This document shows, piece after piece, positions 53,398 to 63,553 of a DNA stretch of 64,000 bases. A program made the position numbers and the translations under genes. The notes below the pieces were generated by a model. The model had not been told where the DNA came from. It saw nothing but the letters and a program-made list of their open reading frames with translations, and ran no database searches. Source of the stretch: Chryseosolibacter sp964551035 (GTDB lineage Bacteria; Bacteroidota; Bacteroidia; Cytophagales; Cyclobacteriaceae); the NCBI GenBank assembly GCA_964551035.1, contig CAZKBK010000026.1, positions 1 to 64,000 of the forward strand, given 5' to 3'. The first letter of the stretch is position 1. Every line of letters starts with the position of its first letter.

Positions 53398-55773
53398 TCA
53401 TTCTTCCCGGAGTACAACCGTCGGGTTAACATTCGCACTGGCGATAACCTGCCGCACAATAACGACCAGGACAAACAAGGAGACGACCACCCAGGTGAGC
53501 AAGAGGTCGACGAAGCGAAAGGCAACCTTGAATTGAAACCCAGACAGCCAGGCATCCACAGCCAGGTATACCAGCGGGATCGAGACGACGATACCCACCA
53601 GGGTGACGGACCCGAAAGTTCTGCCCAGCAGGAGAAAAATATTGGTGACGGAGGCGCCGAAGACTTTGCGGATGCTGATCTCCTTGCGGGTTTCGGACGA
53701 AATAAACCCGATGAGCCCGACAAGTCCGATGCCGGTGATCGCAAGGGTCACCAGCGTAAAAGCGGTAATGATCTCGTTGCTGGCCTGTTCATTCTTCAAC
53801 AGTTCGTTGAAGTCGTCGTTGAACACTGAATACTCGAAGGGTGTTTCGATCGCGGCGCTTTTCCAGGCACGCTGCGCTGCAGCGACAACCTCCCCCGGTG
53901 GAAGGTTTTGCGCCCGTGCAAACAGGTGTGGAGGCGCGGAATTTTCAAGTACCAAAAACACCGGAAGTATCGCGGAGTTAAACGACTGGTAATGGAAGTC
54001 GCGTACCACGCCGATCACTTCAAAGTCGCCCAGCCAGTAATTGACCTTTTTGCCGATTGCATCATCGAGGCCCAGTGCCACCATCGCCGCCTCGTTCATG
54101 ATGATAGCCGTGGAGTCGCTGGGAAACGCGGGGTCAAAGTCCCGTCCCGCGAGCATTTCCATGCGCAGGGTCTCAACGAAGTCCCTGTCGACATAGTTAT
54201 AGGCCGCGGTGATATTGATATCCGAACCGACCAGGGTGAACTGGGCCTTGTTCATGCTGCTGAGCAAAGGATAGAAACATCCACCCACCGATTGAAAGGC
54301 CGACTCCTCCTTCAGCTTCTGTTGGAAATCCGTCCAGTGACTGTAGGGTATGGCGTCAGGCCTGAAGAAGGAGACGAGGTCGTTCCGCTCGTAACCGAGG
54401 GGTTTGTTCCGGAGAAAGTGGACCTGGCGGAACGTTGTGATACAAAATGCCAGGAGGGTTACCGCCGTAACCAGTTGGACGGAAACCAGGACATTCCGCA
54501 AGCCGAAGGCACCGGGCCGTTCGCGCCTTACCCTGCCCTTCAGCACGGCGATGGTATTGAGGGAAGAAAGTCTGAACGCCGGGTAAAGGCCCGAGAGGAC
54601 GCCCGTTATGATCCCGAAGAGAAGGATGGCGGCAATCGCGTAGTAGTTGGTAAACAGGCTGAGTTCAATGGAATAGTAGTCCGCGATGAAATTGCGCACC
54701 AACCACCAGGCGAGAAACGCGGAAAATACCGACGTGATCAAGGTGACCACGACGGCCTCGGAAAGGAACTGCAGGATCAGGGCTTTACGTCCCGTGCCGA
54801 GGGCTTTGCGCACGCCGATTTCCTTGCTCCGGCTCATCGACCGCGCGGTGGTCAGGTTGATATAATTTACGATGGTGATCACCAGCAAGCCCACGCCGAC
54901 CATAAAAAATATCCGCGCATAGTTCCAGTTCCCGGATTGGATGATGTCGAATTCCAGACCGGCATCCCAATGCAAATCGCGGAAACGCTGTACCGGTGTA
55001 AAATAGCTGCGCGCGGCATCACGGTCGTTCTTTATCGCAAATGCACGGTCTACATTCTCCTGGACAACGGACAATTCCATCTCGCCGTCGGTGGCGAAAT
55101 AGACGTGCAGCGTGTTTCCGGGAGACTTCCCTTCAATGAACTGACTTTCCCACCACGATCCCCGACCAGGCATGATAAAGTCAAAACGAAGCGATGAGTT
55201 CGCGGGAACATCCTCGAGCACGGCCGTCACGTTCAGCGCGAGCTGTTCATCGGGCAGTTTTTGCGTGACGGTTCTCCCCACGACGTCGGTGGTCCCGAAA
55301 AGTTTTTCCGCCACCGAGCGCGTGAGCACAAGCGAGTTGGGCGCATTCAACGCCGTTGACGGGTCACCCGCGATCACCGGGAAGTCGAACACCTTCAGAA
55401 AATCCTCGTCTGAGTAAAGCCCCCTGCCGTGGGTGAAAAGTTTGTCGTCGACTTTGAACAGCAGATCCTCATACACCGTAAAGAAAGCGGTCGAATGGAG
55501 AACGCCCGCGACATCCGTTTCGAGTTTATTGTCCCATTTGCCCTCGTTTAACGCGTAGTGCGTTTCCATTCCCCCGGAGGCGAACACGGTGGTCAACCGG
55601 TAGATCGACTCGTAGTTGCGATGGAACTTGTCGTAGCTGAGTTCACTGAACAAAAAAATGGCGAGGACGATCACGCTGGTGAAGCCGATGGTGAAGCCTG
55701 CCACATTGATCACGGAAAAGAACGTGTTCCTGCGAATCGTCCTTAGAAATACAGAGAGGAAGTGTCTGACCAT
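53398..55773 (-). CDS. FtsX/MacB-type ABC transporter permease
   Basis: The 791-residue protein starts directly at the first transmembrane domain (FLSVFLRTIRRNTFFSVINV), without a prefix domain. It has the usual alternation of periplasmic MacB cores and FtsX blocks (NLTTARSMSRSKEIGVRKAL; GFISSETRKEISIRKVFGAS) and ends PTVVLREE. It lies 45 nt downstream of the bicupin stop codon side, on the same strand, with the bicupin gene following. No PadR or ATPase is adjacent. Confidence 0.9.
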   Translation of the reverse strand: MVRHFLSVFLRTIRRNTFFSVINVAGFTIGFTSVIVLAIFLFSELSYDKFHRNYESIYRLTTVFASGGMETHYALNEGKWDNKLETDVAGVLHSTAFFTVYEDLLFKVDDKLFTHGRGLYSDEDFLKVFDFPVIAGDPSTALNAPNSLVLTRSVAEKLFGTTDVVGRTVTQKLPDEQLALNVTAVLEDVPANSSLRFDFIMPGRGSWWESQFIEGKSPGNTLHVYFATDGEMELSVVQENVDRAFAIKNDRDAARSYFTPVQRFRDLHWDAGLEFDIIQSGNWNYARIFFMVGVGLLVITIVNYINLTTARSMSRSKEIGVRKALGTGRKALILQFLSEAVVVTLITSVFSAFLAWWLVRNFIADYYSIELSLFTNYYAIAAILLFGIITGVLSGLYPAFRLSSLNTIAVLKGRVRRERPGAFGLRNVLVSVQLVTAVTLLAFCITTFRQVHFLRNKPLGYERNDLVSFFRPDAIPYSHWTDFQQKLKEESAFQSVGGCFYPLLSSMNKAQFTLVGSDINITAAYNYVDRDFVETLRMEMLAGRDFDPAFPSDSTAIIMNEAAMVALGLDDAIGKKVNYWLGDFEVIGVVRDFHYQSFNSAILPVFLVLENSAPPHLFARAQNLPPGEVVAAAQRAWKSAAIETPFEYSVFNDDFNELLKNEQASNEIITAFTLVTLAITGIGLVGLIGFISSETRKEISIRKVFGASVTNIFLLLGRTFGSVTLVGIVVSIPLVYLAVDAWLSGFQFKVAFRFVDLLLTWVVVSLFVLVVIVRQVIASANVNPTVVLREE

Positions 55774-55896
55774 GTTGTCCCGGTTTTAATCCGTTGAAAT
55801 TAACGGTTCTTCCCAGGATACGCAATGGCGGGTTGTCTTGTTTCGGGTTCCTGTTCCCTGTTTGCTTAAGAACCCTGGTGGATACTGGAAATTTTA

Positions 55897-55904
55897 TACA
55901 TTTG
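55897..55904 (+). promoter_or_regulatory. Bacteroidota -7 promoter element TACATTTG
   Basis: TACATTTG fits the TAnnTTTG consensus and lies 17 nt upstream of ATG 55922. This supports 55922 as the start rather than the upstream ATG at 55838. Confidence 0.55.
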
Positions 55905-55921
55905 TAATACTACTGAAGGCT

Positions 55922-57727
55922 ATGATTTCTTTAAGACCCCGGCTCGTTGTGATCACATCTGTGCTGTTGGTGGGGACCTTGCTTCCATCCTACGCGCAAA
56001 AAGAAAATCAACTTATCTCGAAATTCCGTGCCGCCCTTTTGCGCGGCGCCGAAGACATTCCGGAGCCCGCCTTGATCATGAAAGGCAGGATAATAATGGG
56101 TAACGTGCCTTTCGAAGGCGCCATCTATTATCACAAGCCCAATAACCGGATGGAACTGACACTCCAGGGCATGACTTTCATCGCCTTTCAGAATGATACG
56201 ATTCACTGGAGTTACGACCCAATAGCCGACGCTCACACCGTGATGTCGCGTTCAAAAGAAGAGGCTGAAGCGGAAACTGCCCGGGAATTGAGATTCGACT
56301 TCGCCTCGAAGGATTTGTTGCTTTATCGTGAGCGCGGACATAAACTCGCCTATAGCGGTGTCATCAAAATGGATTCGTTGGAAGTGCACGCACTGACGCT
56401 TACCACAAAAGAGGGATCGGTGCGGGAATTTTACCTGGACGCGCAGACCTACCTCATTTACAAGATCGTTGCCGAGGATGGGTACCGTATTTGGGCAAAT
56501 TATGCCCAACACGGTGAATACGTTTATCCTGCCTACATGTTGTCGGAAGGCAGGGATGGGGAAGTGATGGAAATGGTAACGACGGAAATTCACGTTGATG
56601 CATCGATACCCGATTCTCTTTTCACCGTTCCCCAGGTTGCGATTGACGGAAGTCGGAAACGACAGACACACATCGATCGACTATTGACACGCGGAGATAG
56701 CCTCTATGACGTCCGGGACTACGCTGGCGCCCAGGATGCGTATCTCGAAGTCCTTGATCATGATCAGAACAACTACCGGGCCTACAACGGCATGGGATTG
56801 AGCAAGGTGCGGCAGGAGAAATATTATGAGGCGATCAGCGACTTCAACATCGCGCTCGGGATCGATCCAGCAGGAAGTCTTGCGATGAACAATCGTGGAC
56901 TTGCTAAATTTTACCTTGGCGATAACAATGGAGCTATCGACGACTACAGCAGTGCGATAGAACTGGATTCAAGCTTTGTAAATGCCTACAAGAACCGGGG
57001 ACTGATATATTTTCGGTCAAAGAAATACGACGAAGCTGCCGACGACTTTTCATCCGCATTAGCCTGGGCTCCTGACGATGGAGAGTTGCACTTCAGGTTT
57101 GCGGTGGCCATTGCACAGGCGGAGCGATACGATGAGGCAATTTTATCCTATAAGAAGGCACTCGCCCTGAACTACCGCACGGCGCAAGTTTATAACTACA
57201 AAGGGGTATCCCACTATAAGGGAAGACAATACGATAGCGCCGCCGTGTGCTTCAAGACCGCTTTGGAACTCGAGCCTGACCACTTGCAGTACCTTGAAAA
57301 TTACGGGAACACGTTGTACAAACTGGAAGACTACAATTCGGCGAGAAAACAGTTTGAGCTATACAGAGCGTTGAAGGACGATAATGCGGAAATTCACAAC
57401 CTCATCGGACTCTGTAAGTTCTATGACGAGGATTATCATGGCGCGATCGCTGATTTCACCCGGGGCATAGACATCAATCCCAAAGCGGCTGTTTACTTCG
57501 ATAACCGGGCAGCGGCAAAGGAACGGATAGAGGACTATGAAGGTGCGATAAGCGATTATTCCAGGTCAATTGCGCTCTACCCGAACGATCCTGAAGTGTT
57601 TTACAAGCGCGGCCTCATCAAAATTCACACTTCCAGGAAAATGGAGGGCTGCATGGACCTGGGAACGGCAAATGAGATGGAATACGAACCAGCCAGAGAA
57701 GCAATCATGAAGAACTGCGGGCAGTGA
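55922..57727 (+). CDS. Secreted LolA-like domain plus TPR protein
   Basis: ATG 55922 gives a signal peptide (MISLRPRLVVITSVLLVGTL, cleavage near SYAQ) and 601 residues. Residues about 30-240 resemble the lipoprotein-carrier (LolA-like) barrel of Bacteroidota (MKGRIIMGNVPFEGAIYYHK, NRMELTLQGMTFIAFQNDTI, TKEGSVREFYLDAQTYLIYK). Residues about 250-595 are about ten TPR units (YRAYNGMGLSKVRQEKYYEA, NGAIDDYSSAIELDSSFVNA). The combination suggests an envelope scaffold or client-binding protein. It converges with the second SusC/D operon. Confidence 0.82.
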   Translation: MISLRPRLVVITSVLLVGTLLPSYAQKENQLISKFRAALLRGAEDIPEPALIMKGRIIMGNVPFEGAIYYHKPNNRMELTLQGMTFIAFQNDTIHWSYDPIADAHTVMSRSKEEAEAETARELRFDFASKDLLLYRERGHKLAYSGVIKMDSLEVHALTLTTKEGSVREFYLDAQTYLIYKIVAEDGYRIWANYAQHGEYVYPAYMLSEGRDGEVMEMVTTEIHVDASIPDSLFTVPQVAIDGSRKRQTHIDRLLTRGDSLYDVRDYAGAQDAYLEVLDHDQNNYRAYNGMGLSKVRQEKYYEAISDFNIALGIDPAGSLAMNNRGLAKFYLGDNNGAIDDYSSAIELDSSFVNAYKNRGLIYFRSKKYDEAADDFSSALAWAPDDGELHFRFAVAIAQAERYDEAILSYKKALALNYRTAQVYNYKGVSHYKGRQYDSAAVCFKTALELEPDHLQYLENYGNTLYKLEDYNSARKQFELYRALKDDNAEIHNLIGLCKFYDEDYHGAIADFTRGIDINPKAAVYFDNRAAAKERIEDYEGAISDYSRSIALYPNDPEVFYKRGLIKIHTSRKMEGCMDLGTANEMEYEPAREAIMKNCGQ

Positions 57728-57776
57728 CCTGAGCACGGTCTCCAAACGTGACCGACCTGCGCGTCCATCCCCAAAT

Positions 57777-57804
57777 AAAAAAAGGCCGCTCTTTCGAACG
57801 ACCT
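57777..57804 (-). terminator. Rho-independent terminator of the second SusC/D operon
   Basis: On the minus strand AGGTCGTTC-GAAA-GAGCGGCCT forms a 9-bp stem (two G-T pairs) with a GAAA tetraloop, followed by seven T. It lies 24 nt after the SusD stop at 57828. A strong intrinsic terminator. Confidence 0.9.
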
Positions 57805-57827
57805 CTTCCTTAACACTCCAAACCATT

Positions 57828-59345
57828 TTAGTTATAGCCGGGATTTTGTTCGTACAAGCCCACCTTCACGTCCATCTGACTGAAAGGAATCGGATAGATC
57901 ACGTGGTTGATATCCAGCGCGTCCGGCATCTGGTTTTGCTCGTCTCCTTCAACAAGCCAGTTGTCCATGACGGTTTTCACCAGCCCTGAGCGGACCAGGT
58001 CGTGCCATCTCAGTCCTTCCCCGGCAAATTCGCGGCGGCGTTCTTCCATGAGTTGCTCATAGGTCACGTTGGAGACCGTGGGTATTCCGGCGCGGGTGCG
58101 CACGTCGTTCACGATCGCATCCACTTCGCCCTGAGCGCCGCCCGCCTTGAGGAGCGCTTCGGCGCGCATCATCAGCACGTCGGTATAACGGATCACGGGA
58201 AAATTCGTGTCGAAGTTGAAACGGTCCAGGATGCCCATGGCATGGTTCAGGTCGAGGAACTTCGAGACAAAAGGATTTGCCTGGAACACCCCGGTTCCAT
58301 TAATCCACCCGTCGGTCATGAATGCCGCCCGTCGCAAGTCGCTAAGGTTGGTTGTATCGAAGGAGGTGACCAGGTCAAAAGACACCTCTTTGCTCGCATC
58401 CGGCGCCACACCGCCCGCGAATGGGATTCCCATATCCTGCCCGTAGTACTGGGGGTACATCAACGCCGGGTATTCGCTGCCCGCGCCGCCGGAAGCCAGC
58501 TGAACGTCGAATACGATATCGGGGTTGTTCTCGTTATCGTAGGAAAATATCGATGCATAGTCATCAACCCACGCGTAGGGACCGTTGTTCACGATGTCGT
58601 CCAGCAGCGTTAGCGCTTCGTCGTATTCGTCGGAATTCAGACCGGGGCCCTGGATGCCGTAGTCCGGACCCGACCGCGTGAGGTACACGCGCGCCAACAA
58701 GGCCTTTGCCGCCCACGAAGTGGCACGGCCCACGTCGGCCGCGGCGTAGGTATCCGGTAGCTTGGCAATGGCGTCCATCAGGTCCGGGATGATGAGTCCG
58801 TCGTACACTTGCGCCGGTGTGCTCCGGCCGAGAGACAGCCCCTCGTTCGGCGAGATGGTCCTGTCGACGAGCGGTACACCCCCGAACGTGCGAACGAGGT
58901 CGAAATAGTACAACGCCCGGAGGAACCGCGCTTCCCCCACGTACTGGTTGTACCGCGCGTCATCGCCAATCAGCTCCGGCGTGATCTTCTCCAAAACGGT
59001 ATTTGCCCTTACAATGCCGGCGTAGTTTTCCGTCCACTGGTAACCCATGAAACCCGTTGTGGCCAACGTGGTGACAAAGTTGTTGATGTTGGTGTGGTCG
59101 CGGGCAACAACACCGGGTGAGTAAATGTTGTCAGACCGTACCTCGAACAAATCGAACTGGCGTTGCGGATAAGTTCTCAGCGTGCTGTATACACCGGCAA
59201 TGGCCAGGTCGAAGTCGGCCGCATTGCGGTAGTAGCCATTAGCGCCGACGTTGGAGATCGGGGCCTGGTCCAACACGTCTTCGCAGGCGCCCAACGCGAA
59301 GACCAGCGTCACAATCAGGGTTGAACGGAAAATATGCTTTCTCAT
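57828..59345 (-). CDS. SusD-like nutrient-binding lipoprotein (2)
   Basis: ATG 59345 gives MRKHIFRSTLIVTLVFALGA and Cys at 21 (ALGAC lipobox); upstream Met codons lengthen it without improving the signal. The 505-residue protein shows the SusD pattern: DVLDQAPISNVGANGYYRNA, ARFLRALYYFDLVRTFGGVP, MEERRREFAGEGLRWHDLVR and the C-terminal YEQNPGYN. It is 20 nt after the SusC gene. Its partner receptor belongs to a different subfamily than the first pair. Confidence 0.95.
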   Translation of the reverse strand: MRKHIFRSTLIVTLVFALGACEDVLDQAPISNVGANGYYRNAADFDLAIAGVYSTLRTYPQRQFDLFEVRSDNIYSPGVVARDHTNINNFVTTLATTGFMGYQWTENYAGIVRANTVLEKITPELIGDDARYNQYVGEARFLRALYYFDLVRTFGGVPLVDRTISPNEGLSLGRSTPAQVYDGLIIPDLMDAIAKLPDTYAAADVGRATSWAAKALLARVYLTRSGPDYGIQGPGLNSDEYDEALTLLDDIVNNGPYAWVDDYASIFSYDNENNPDIVFDVQLASGGAGSEYPALMYPQYYGQDMGIPFAGGVAPDASKEVSFDLVTSFDTTNLSDLRRAAFMTDGWINGTGVFQANPFVSKFLDLNHAMGILDRFNFDTNFPVIRYTDVLMMRAEALLKAGGAQGEVDAIVNDVRTRAGIPTVSNVTYEQLMEERRREFAGEGLRWHDLVRSGLVKTVMDNWLVEGDEQNQMPDALDINHVIYPIPFSQMDVKVGLYEQNPGYN

Positions 59346-59365
59346 GGTTGTCAGTTTTAGGATGA

Positions 59366-62300
59366 TCATAACTTGAGGTTAAGGCCGAAAATGAGTGCCT
59401 TGGGAATCGGCGCGGCGCCATAGTCGTCACCTTCCCGGTTAACGGCCTCGGGATTCCACCCGCCATCGTACTTGTCTGATCCGAAGTAGTTCTCCAGCGT
59501 CATGTAAACACGAAGACCGCTGATACCGTTGGTTTTGATAAGACTGCCGAGATCGTATCCCAGCGTGATGTTCCGTACCCTTACATAGTCGGAAGCGTAT
59601 AGCCAGTCTGTGTTTTTTATCCGGCCGAAATTTCCCATGGCCCGGCCTTTCAAACCTGCGCCCGGGTCCTCCGCGCTTCTCCATCGGTCGGCCCACAACC
59701 CCAGCCTGTTTTCGTTGTAGCCCATGGAGGTCCTGTCAACGGCACGGCCATAGAGGGAATAGAGGTGACCACCCCACTGCCCCTGCACCAATATGTTGAG
59801 ATCAAAGCCTTTGTACTGAAACGTGTTCGAAATACCCCAGGTGTGCGAAGGCAGCGGCTGTCCGGACAACACGCGGTCTTCGGGCCCGATAAAACCGTTG
59901 GGTTCTTCCAATACGCCGTCACCGTCGGTATCTGCCCACTGATCCACATACTTCGGATCACCTACCGTCTGATTTGCACCTAAGAGGGCCGCACCCGCGT
60001 CGATGTCCGCCTGGCTGAGGATGCCATCCTGCTGAACAAGGTACAGGGAGTAGGCGGGCTCTCCCACCCGCAAAATGTTGTGGTCGATATCCTCCGCGCC
60101 GCCGAGAATGTCTGAATTGTTGGGACCCAGCGCGAGTACTTTGTTCTCGTTGTGACTCAGGTTTAGGCTGGTCGTCCAACGGAGCGGCCCGGTAAAGTTG
60201 CGGGAGGTCACTTCCAGTTCCCAACCTTTGTTCTCCACCTCTCCAATGTTGGTCAGCGCCGAGGAAAAACCCGTTGACGACGGTATCGGAATGTTCAGCA
60301 ACATGTTGCTGTTGACTTTCCTGTAATAGTCGGCGGAGAGATAGATCCGGTTTGCAAGCAGGCCGATGTCGGCGCCGACGTCAAGGGTCTCGGAATCTTC
60401 CCACGACAGGTCAGCGTTTGGAATATTGCTGGGCACGAGGCCACTGACCAGCGTCCCACCGCTACCCCCGAAGCTGTAGTTGGATCCGGCCATGAGTGCG
60501 ATATGGCCATAATCGGCGATGCCCGCCTGATTGCCCACCACGCCCCATGATGCCCTGAGTTTCAGGTCACTGATGAGGTCAACATTGAAAAACGATTCTT
60601 CGGTTACACGCCAGCCCGCGGAGACCGAAGGGAATACACCCCACTTCGTATCTGTTCCGAACCGTGACGACCCATCCCGGCGGAGGGACGCCGACAACAG
60701 GTATTTGTCCGCGAAGTTGTACTGCACCCGGCCAAAAAACGACAACAGCACATTACGTGTTTCGGCAGAGAATACGTTGCTGGCATTGATTGTGGCCGCG
60801 TTAAGGGTCGTGACGTCGTTTCCCTGAAAACTGCCGCGCATGTCCCAGTTGTCAAATTTGTTCGTGCTGTATGAAAACCCCGCCAGGGCCGAGAGATTAT
60901 GGCTTGCGCCTACGGTACGGGTGAATGAAACCGTGTTCTCGTTCACAAAAGTCTGACGCGTACTTCCCCGCAGCCTTCCGTTGGTTGCGCGATTGCGGTC
61001 GACAATCGATGGCATGAAGTTCTTGACGGTAGCCTCGGCGTGGTCGAGGTTCAGCGTCGACCGGAGGTCGAGCCCTTTGATGATGTTCACATTGACAAAG
61101 GCGGTACTCAGCGTTCTAAAGATCTTTGTTTCGCCCAAAGACTCCTCCAGAACCCGGGGCGGGCTTACGCGTGAATTGCCCCATTGGTACCAAGTGTTGG
61201 GAAATACGTTCGCGTCAAGGCCGACGGACTTCTCCACCACCGGAACAATGGTACCGGTCAGGTGCATTTGCTGATCCTTACCCTCCGCCCCTCCGTCATT
61301 GCTGACGGAAAAAGTGGGTGCGATGTTCACCCCGAAGGTTACGCGGTCGCTGGCCTTCACTTCCACGTTGGCCCTTGCCGAGTAGCGGTCATAGTCGACG
61401 CCGACGACATGGGCGACCTGGTCCATCACATCACCCGAGATGTAGTACTTCACGTGCTCGGTACCGCCACTTGCCGACAGGTTGTAATTCTGGACCGTCC
61501 CCCTGCGGAAAAGTTCTTCCTGCCAGTCTACGTACATCAACTCGTCGTGTTGCGGATGGCTTGGATCCCATCGGTCGTCGAGCATGTAGCTGGTGTTGAT
61601 GGTGCCGGCAGCCAATGGCGATTGGCCGAGGTCCACGCGGCGCATGTTCATGATCGCCAGCCGGGCGGACTGATCATCGGCGGTGCTGGCACCGTAGGCG
61701 GCGTGGTCTCTCAGGTAGTTGAAGTTGATGACCTCGGAGGCCAGGTCTATCCACTCTTCAGCGCTGAGAAAGTCCACGCGCTTCGACTCTTGCGTAAAGC
61801 CGGTATAGGCGTTGAGCGTGATCACAGGTCGTCCGACCTTTCCCCGCTTGGTGGTAATGATCACCACCCCGTTAGACGCCCGGGAACCATAGATGGCCGC
61901 GGATGCTGCATCCTTCAGTACCTGGATCGATTCAATGTCGTTCGGGTTGAGGTTATCCAAGGGGCTGCCGGTGTCATATCCGCCATTTGCATTTTGTAAT
62001 GATTGCTCCAGCGGAAATCCGTCGATGACGTAAAGCGGTTCGTTGTTGGTGTTACCGTTCAGTGAGGCGCTTCCGCGAACCTGTACCCTGAGGCCCTTGC
62101 CGGGCAATCCGGAAGTCTGCTGCACACGTACACCGGCCATCTGGCCCACCAGGGCCTGGTCTATCCGTGTCAGTGGGCGTTCGGTAAGCTGATCGGTATT
62201 CATGGTGGCGACAGCCGCGGTGATGTCCGCCTTTTTTTGCGTGCCATATCCGATGACGACTACCTCGCCCAGCGTGGCCACATCGGCTTCGAGCGGCATG

Positions 62301-62605
62301 TCGATGGAGGTTTGATTGCCAACCGGAATTTCGGTGGTGCGATAACCGATAGCGCTGAACACAAGCACGGCTTCCGACGAAGGAACATTGATGCTGAAGT
62401 TTCCATCCGCATCAGAGACCGTACCGGTTGACGTTCCTTTTACGATGATGTTGACACCGGGGAAGGGTTGGCCGTCGTCGGCGGACCTTACCGTTCCCGT
62501 CACCAACCGTTCCTGCGCCATCGCCGGGAAGCAAAAAAGAATCGTTACTACCGCACAAAAGGGTAATAACCATTTCTGTTGTGATAGAAGTCTGATCATA
62601 AGCAT
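59366..62605 (-). CDS. SusC-like TonB-dependent receptor (2)
   Basis: The 1079-residue receptor (from ATG 62605; a second ATG at 62599) has a signal peptide near KWLLPFCAVVTILFCFPAMA, a carboxypeptidase-regulatory domain, a plug starting LGEVVVIGYGTQKKADITAA, the SusC motif IQVLKDAASAAIYGSRASNG and a large barrel ending IPKALIFGLNLKL. It is followed by SusD only, with no third lipoprotein and no carbohydrate-active enzyme, so substrate class is open. Confidence 0.95.
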   Translation of the reverse strand: MLMIRLLSQQKWLLPFCAVVTILFCFPAMAQERLVTGTVRSADDGQPFPGVNIIVKGTSTGTVSDADGNFSINVPSSEAVLVFSAIGYRTTEIPVGNQTSIDMPLEADVATLGEVVVIGYGTQKKADITAAVATMNTDQLTERPLTRIDQALVGQMAGVRVQQTSGLPGKGLRVQVRGSASLNGNTNNEPLYVIDGFPLEQSLQNANGGYDTGSPLDNLNPNDIESIQVLKDAASAAIYGSRASNGVVIITTKRGKVGRPVITLNAYTGFTQESKRVDFLSAEEWIDLASEVINFNYLRDHAAYGASTADDQSARLAIMNMRRVDLGQSPLAAGTINTSYMLDDRWDPSHPQHDELMYVDWQEELFRRGTVQNYNLSASGGTEHVKYYISGDVMDQVAHVVGVDYDRYSARANVEVKASDRVTFGVNIAPTFSVSNDGGAEGKDQQMHLTGTIVPVVEKSVGLDANVFPNTWYQWGNSRVSPPRVLEESLGETKIFRTLSTAFVNVNIIKGLDLRSTLNLDHAEATVKNFMPSIVDRNRATNGRLRGSTRQTFVNENTVSFTRTVGASHNLSALAGFSYSTNKFDNWDMRGSFQGNDVTTLNAATINASNVFSAETRNVLLSFFGRVQYNFADKYLLSASLRRDGSSRFGTDTKWGVFPSVSAGWRVTEESFFNVDLISDLKLRASWGVVGNQAGIADYGHIALMAGSNYSFGGSGGTLVSGLVPSNIPNADLSWEDSETLDVGADIGLLANRIYLSADYYRKVNSNMLLNIPIPSSTGFSSALTNIGEVENKGWELEVTSRNFTGPLRWTTSLNLSHNENKVLALGPNNSDILGGAEDIDHNILRVGEPAYSLYLVQQDGILSQADIDAGAALLGANQTVGDPKYVDQWADTDGDGVLEEPNGFIGPEDRVLSGQPLPSHTWGISNTFQYKGFDLNILVQGQWGGHLYSLYGRAVDRTSMGYNENRLGLWADRWRSAEDPGAGLKGRAMGNFGRIKNTDWLYASDYVRVRNITLGYDLGSLIKTNGISGLRVYMTLENYFGSDKYDGGWNPEAVNREGDDYGAAPIPKALIFGLNLKL

Positions 62606-62758
62606 TAGGGTGAAGGTTAAGTTGAGCGTTTCTATGGGTAGCGACGTTGCTTAGCCATATTTAAATGTACCTGCACCCCCGGCGGGAACCATCCTGTACC
62701 GTGCCGGCACGGCCTTTCCTTCCCACCCTGGTTGACGCTCGCTCCTTGCGCTCAGCGC

Positions 62759-63553
62759 TCAGCTCCTTACGATTTCATTAACAAGGACGAAGGCCCCCAT
62801 GGCCATAACGAACCACGCGAATTCCCGTTTCCAGTTTTGCCGGCGCGACGCTTGTCGTTGCCACCAAAAACCAAGAAGCAGTCCAAGAAGGGATAACGTG
62901 GTAATGCCCGACAGAAAACGCCAGTCAATCGAACGATTGAGCAGGTCGCCATAAAACCCCAGCAGGGAATTGCAGCCGATGATCAGGAGGCTGGTACCCG
63001 TGGCAGTCGAAAACGACAGGCCGCCAAAAGCGATCAGAACAGGGACGATCAGGAAACCGCCACCAGATCCCGTGAGCCCGGTGATTGTTCCAACAAGAAA
63101 TCCCAGCACCATCAGTAGCGGCGCGGGCCGGGCTGCCTCAGACGTGGCTACGGAATTCCGGTTCGCCAGCAACATCAGCGACGATGCGATCATCATCAAT
63201 GAAAAAATAGTCAGGAGCAATTGATCCTTCGTCAACTGGTGGGTGCCGTAGCTGTAAACCAAGGTTGGAATAAGTCCGACGAGAACGTTTCTGGAAAGAA
63301 ACGAGGCCATCATCGATGGGATGGCAAAGACAAGGACCGTTCGTACATCGGCGACGGCTACTCCTCGCGTAAGCACAACGCCCCAAATACTGGTCGCGCC
63401 AACTACAAACAGCGAGCAGGCCGTGGCCGTCTCCATGTCCATGGAAAAGGCGTAAACCAGGACGGGGATGGCGAGCATCGAACCGCCTCCGCCAATGCGC
63501 CCAAGGGAAACCCCGGTGCCAATGATCAGCAGATAGCCAACGAACTCGATCAC
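62759..63553 (-). CDS. TauE/SafE-family sulfite exporter-like membrane protein
   Basis: The 264-residue protein has eight transmembrane helices in two repeats, with the family motifs GYLLIIGTGVSLGRIGGGGS and TITGLTGSGGGFLIVPVLIA. TauE/SafE proteins export sulfite, sulfoacetate or other organosulfonates. Its ATG (63551-63553) overlaps the stop of the cytochrome gene by four bases, so the two are translationally coupled. Together they suggest oxidation of reduced sulfur and export of the product. Confidence 0.9.
   Translation of the reverse strand: MIEFVGYLLIIGTGVSLGRIGGGGSMLAIPVLVYAFSMDMETATACSLFVVGATSIWGVVLTRGVAVADVRTVLVFAIPSMMASFLSRNVLVGLIPTLVYSYGTHQLTKDQLLLTIFSLMMIASSLMLLANRNSVATSEAARPAPLLMVLGFLVGTITGLTGSGGGFLIVPVLIAFGGLSFSTATGTSLLIIGCNSLLGFYGDLLNRSIDWRFLSGITTLSLLGLLLGFWWQRQASRRQNWKREFAWFVMAMGAFVLVNEIVRS

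Noticed and set aside
53908..55197. Long open frame on the + strand opposite the permease gene (429 codons)
   Set aside because: No recognisable domain; composition is charged and disordered as expected for the antisense of a GC-rich membrane-protein gene, and the minus-strand permease is certain.
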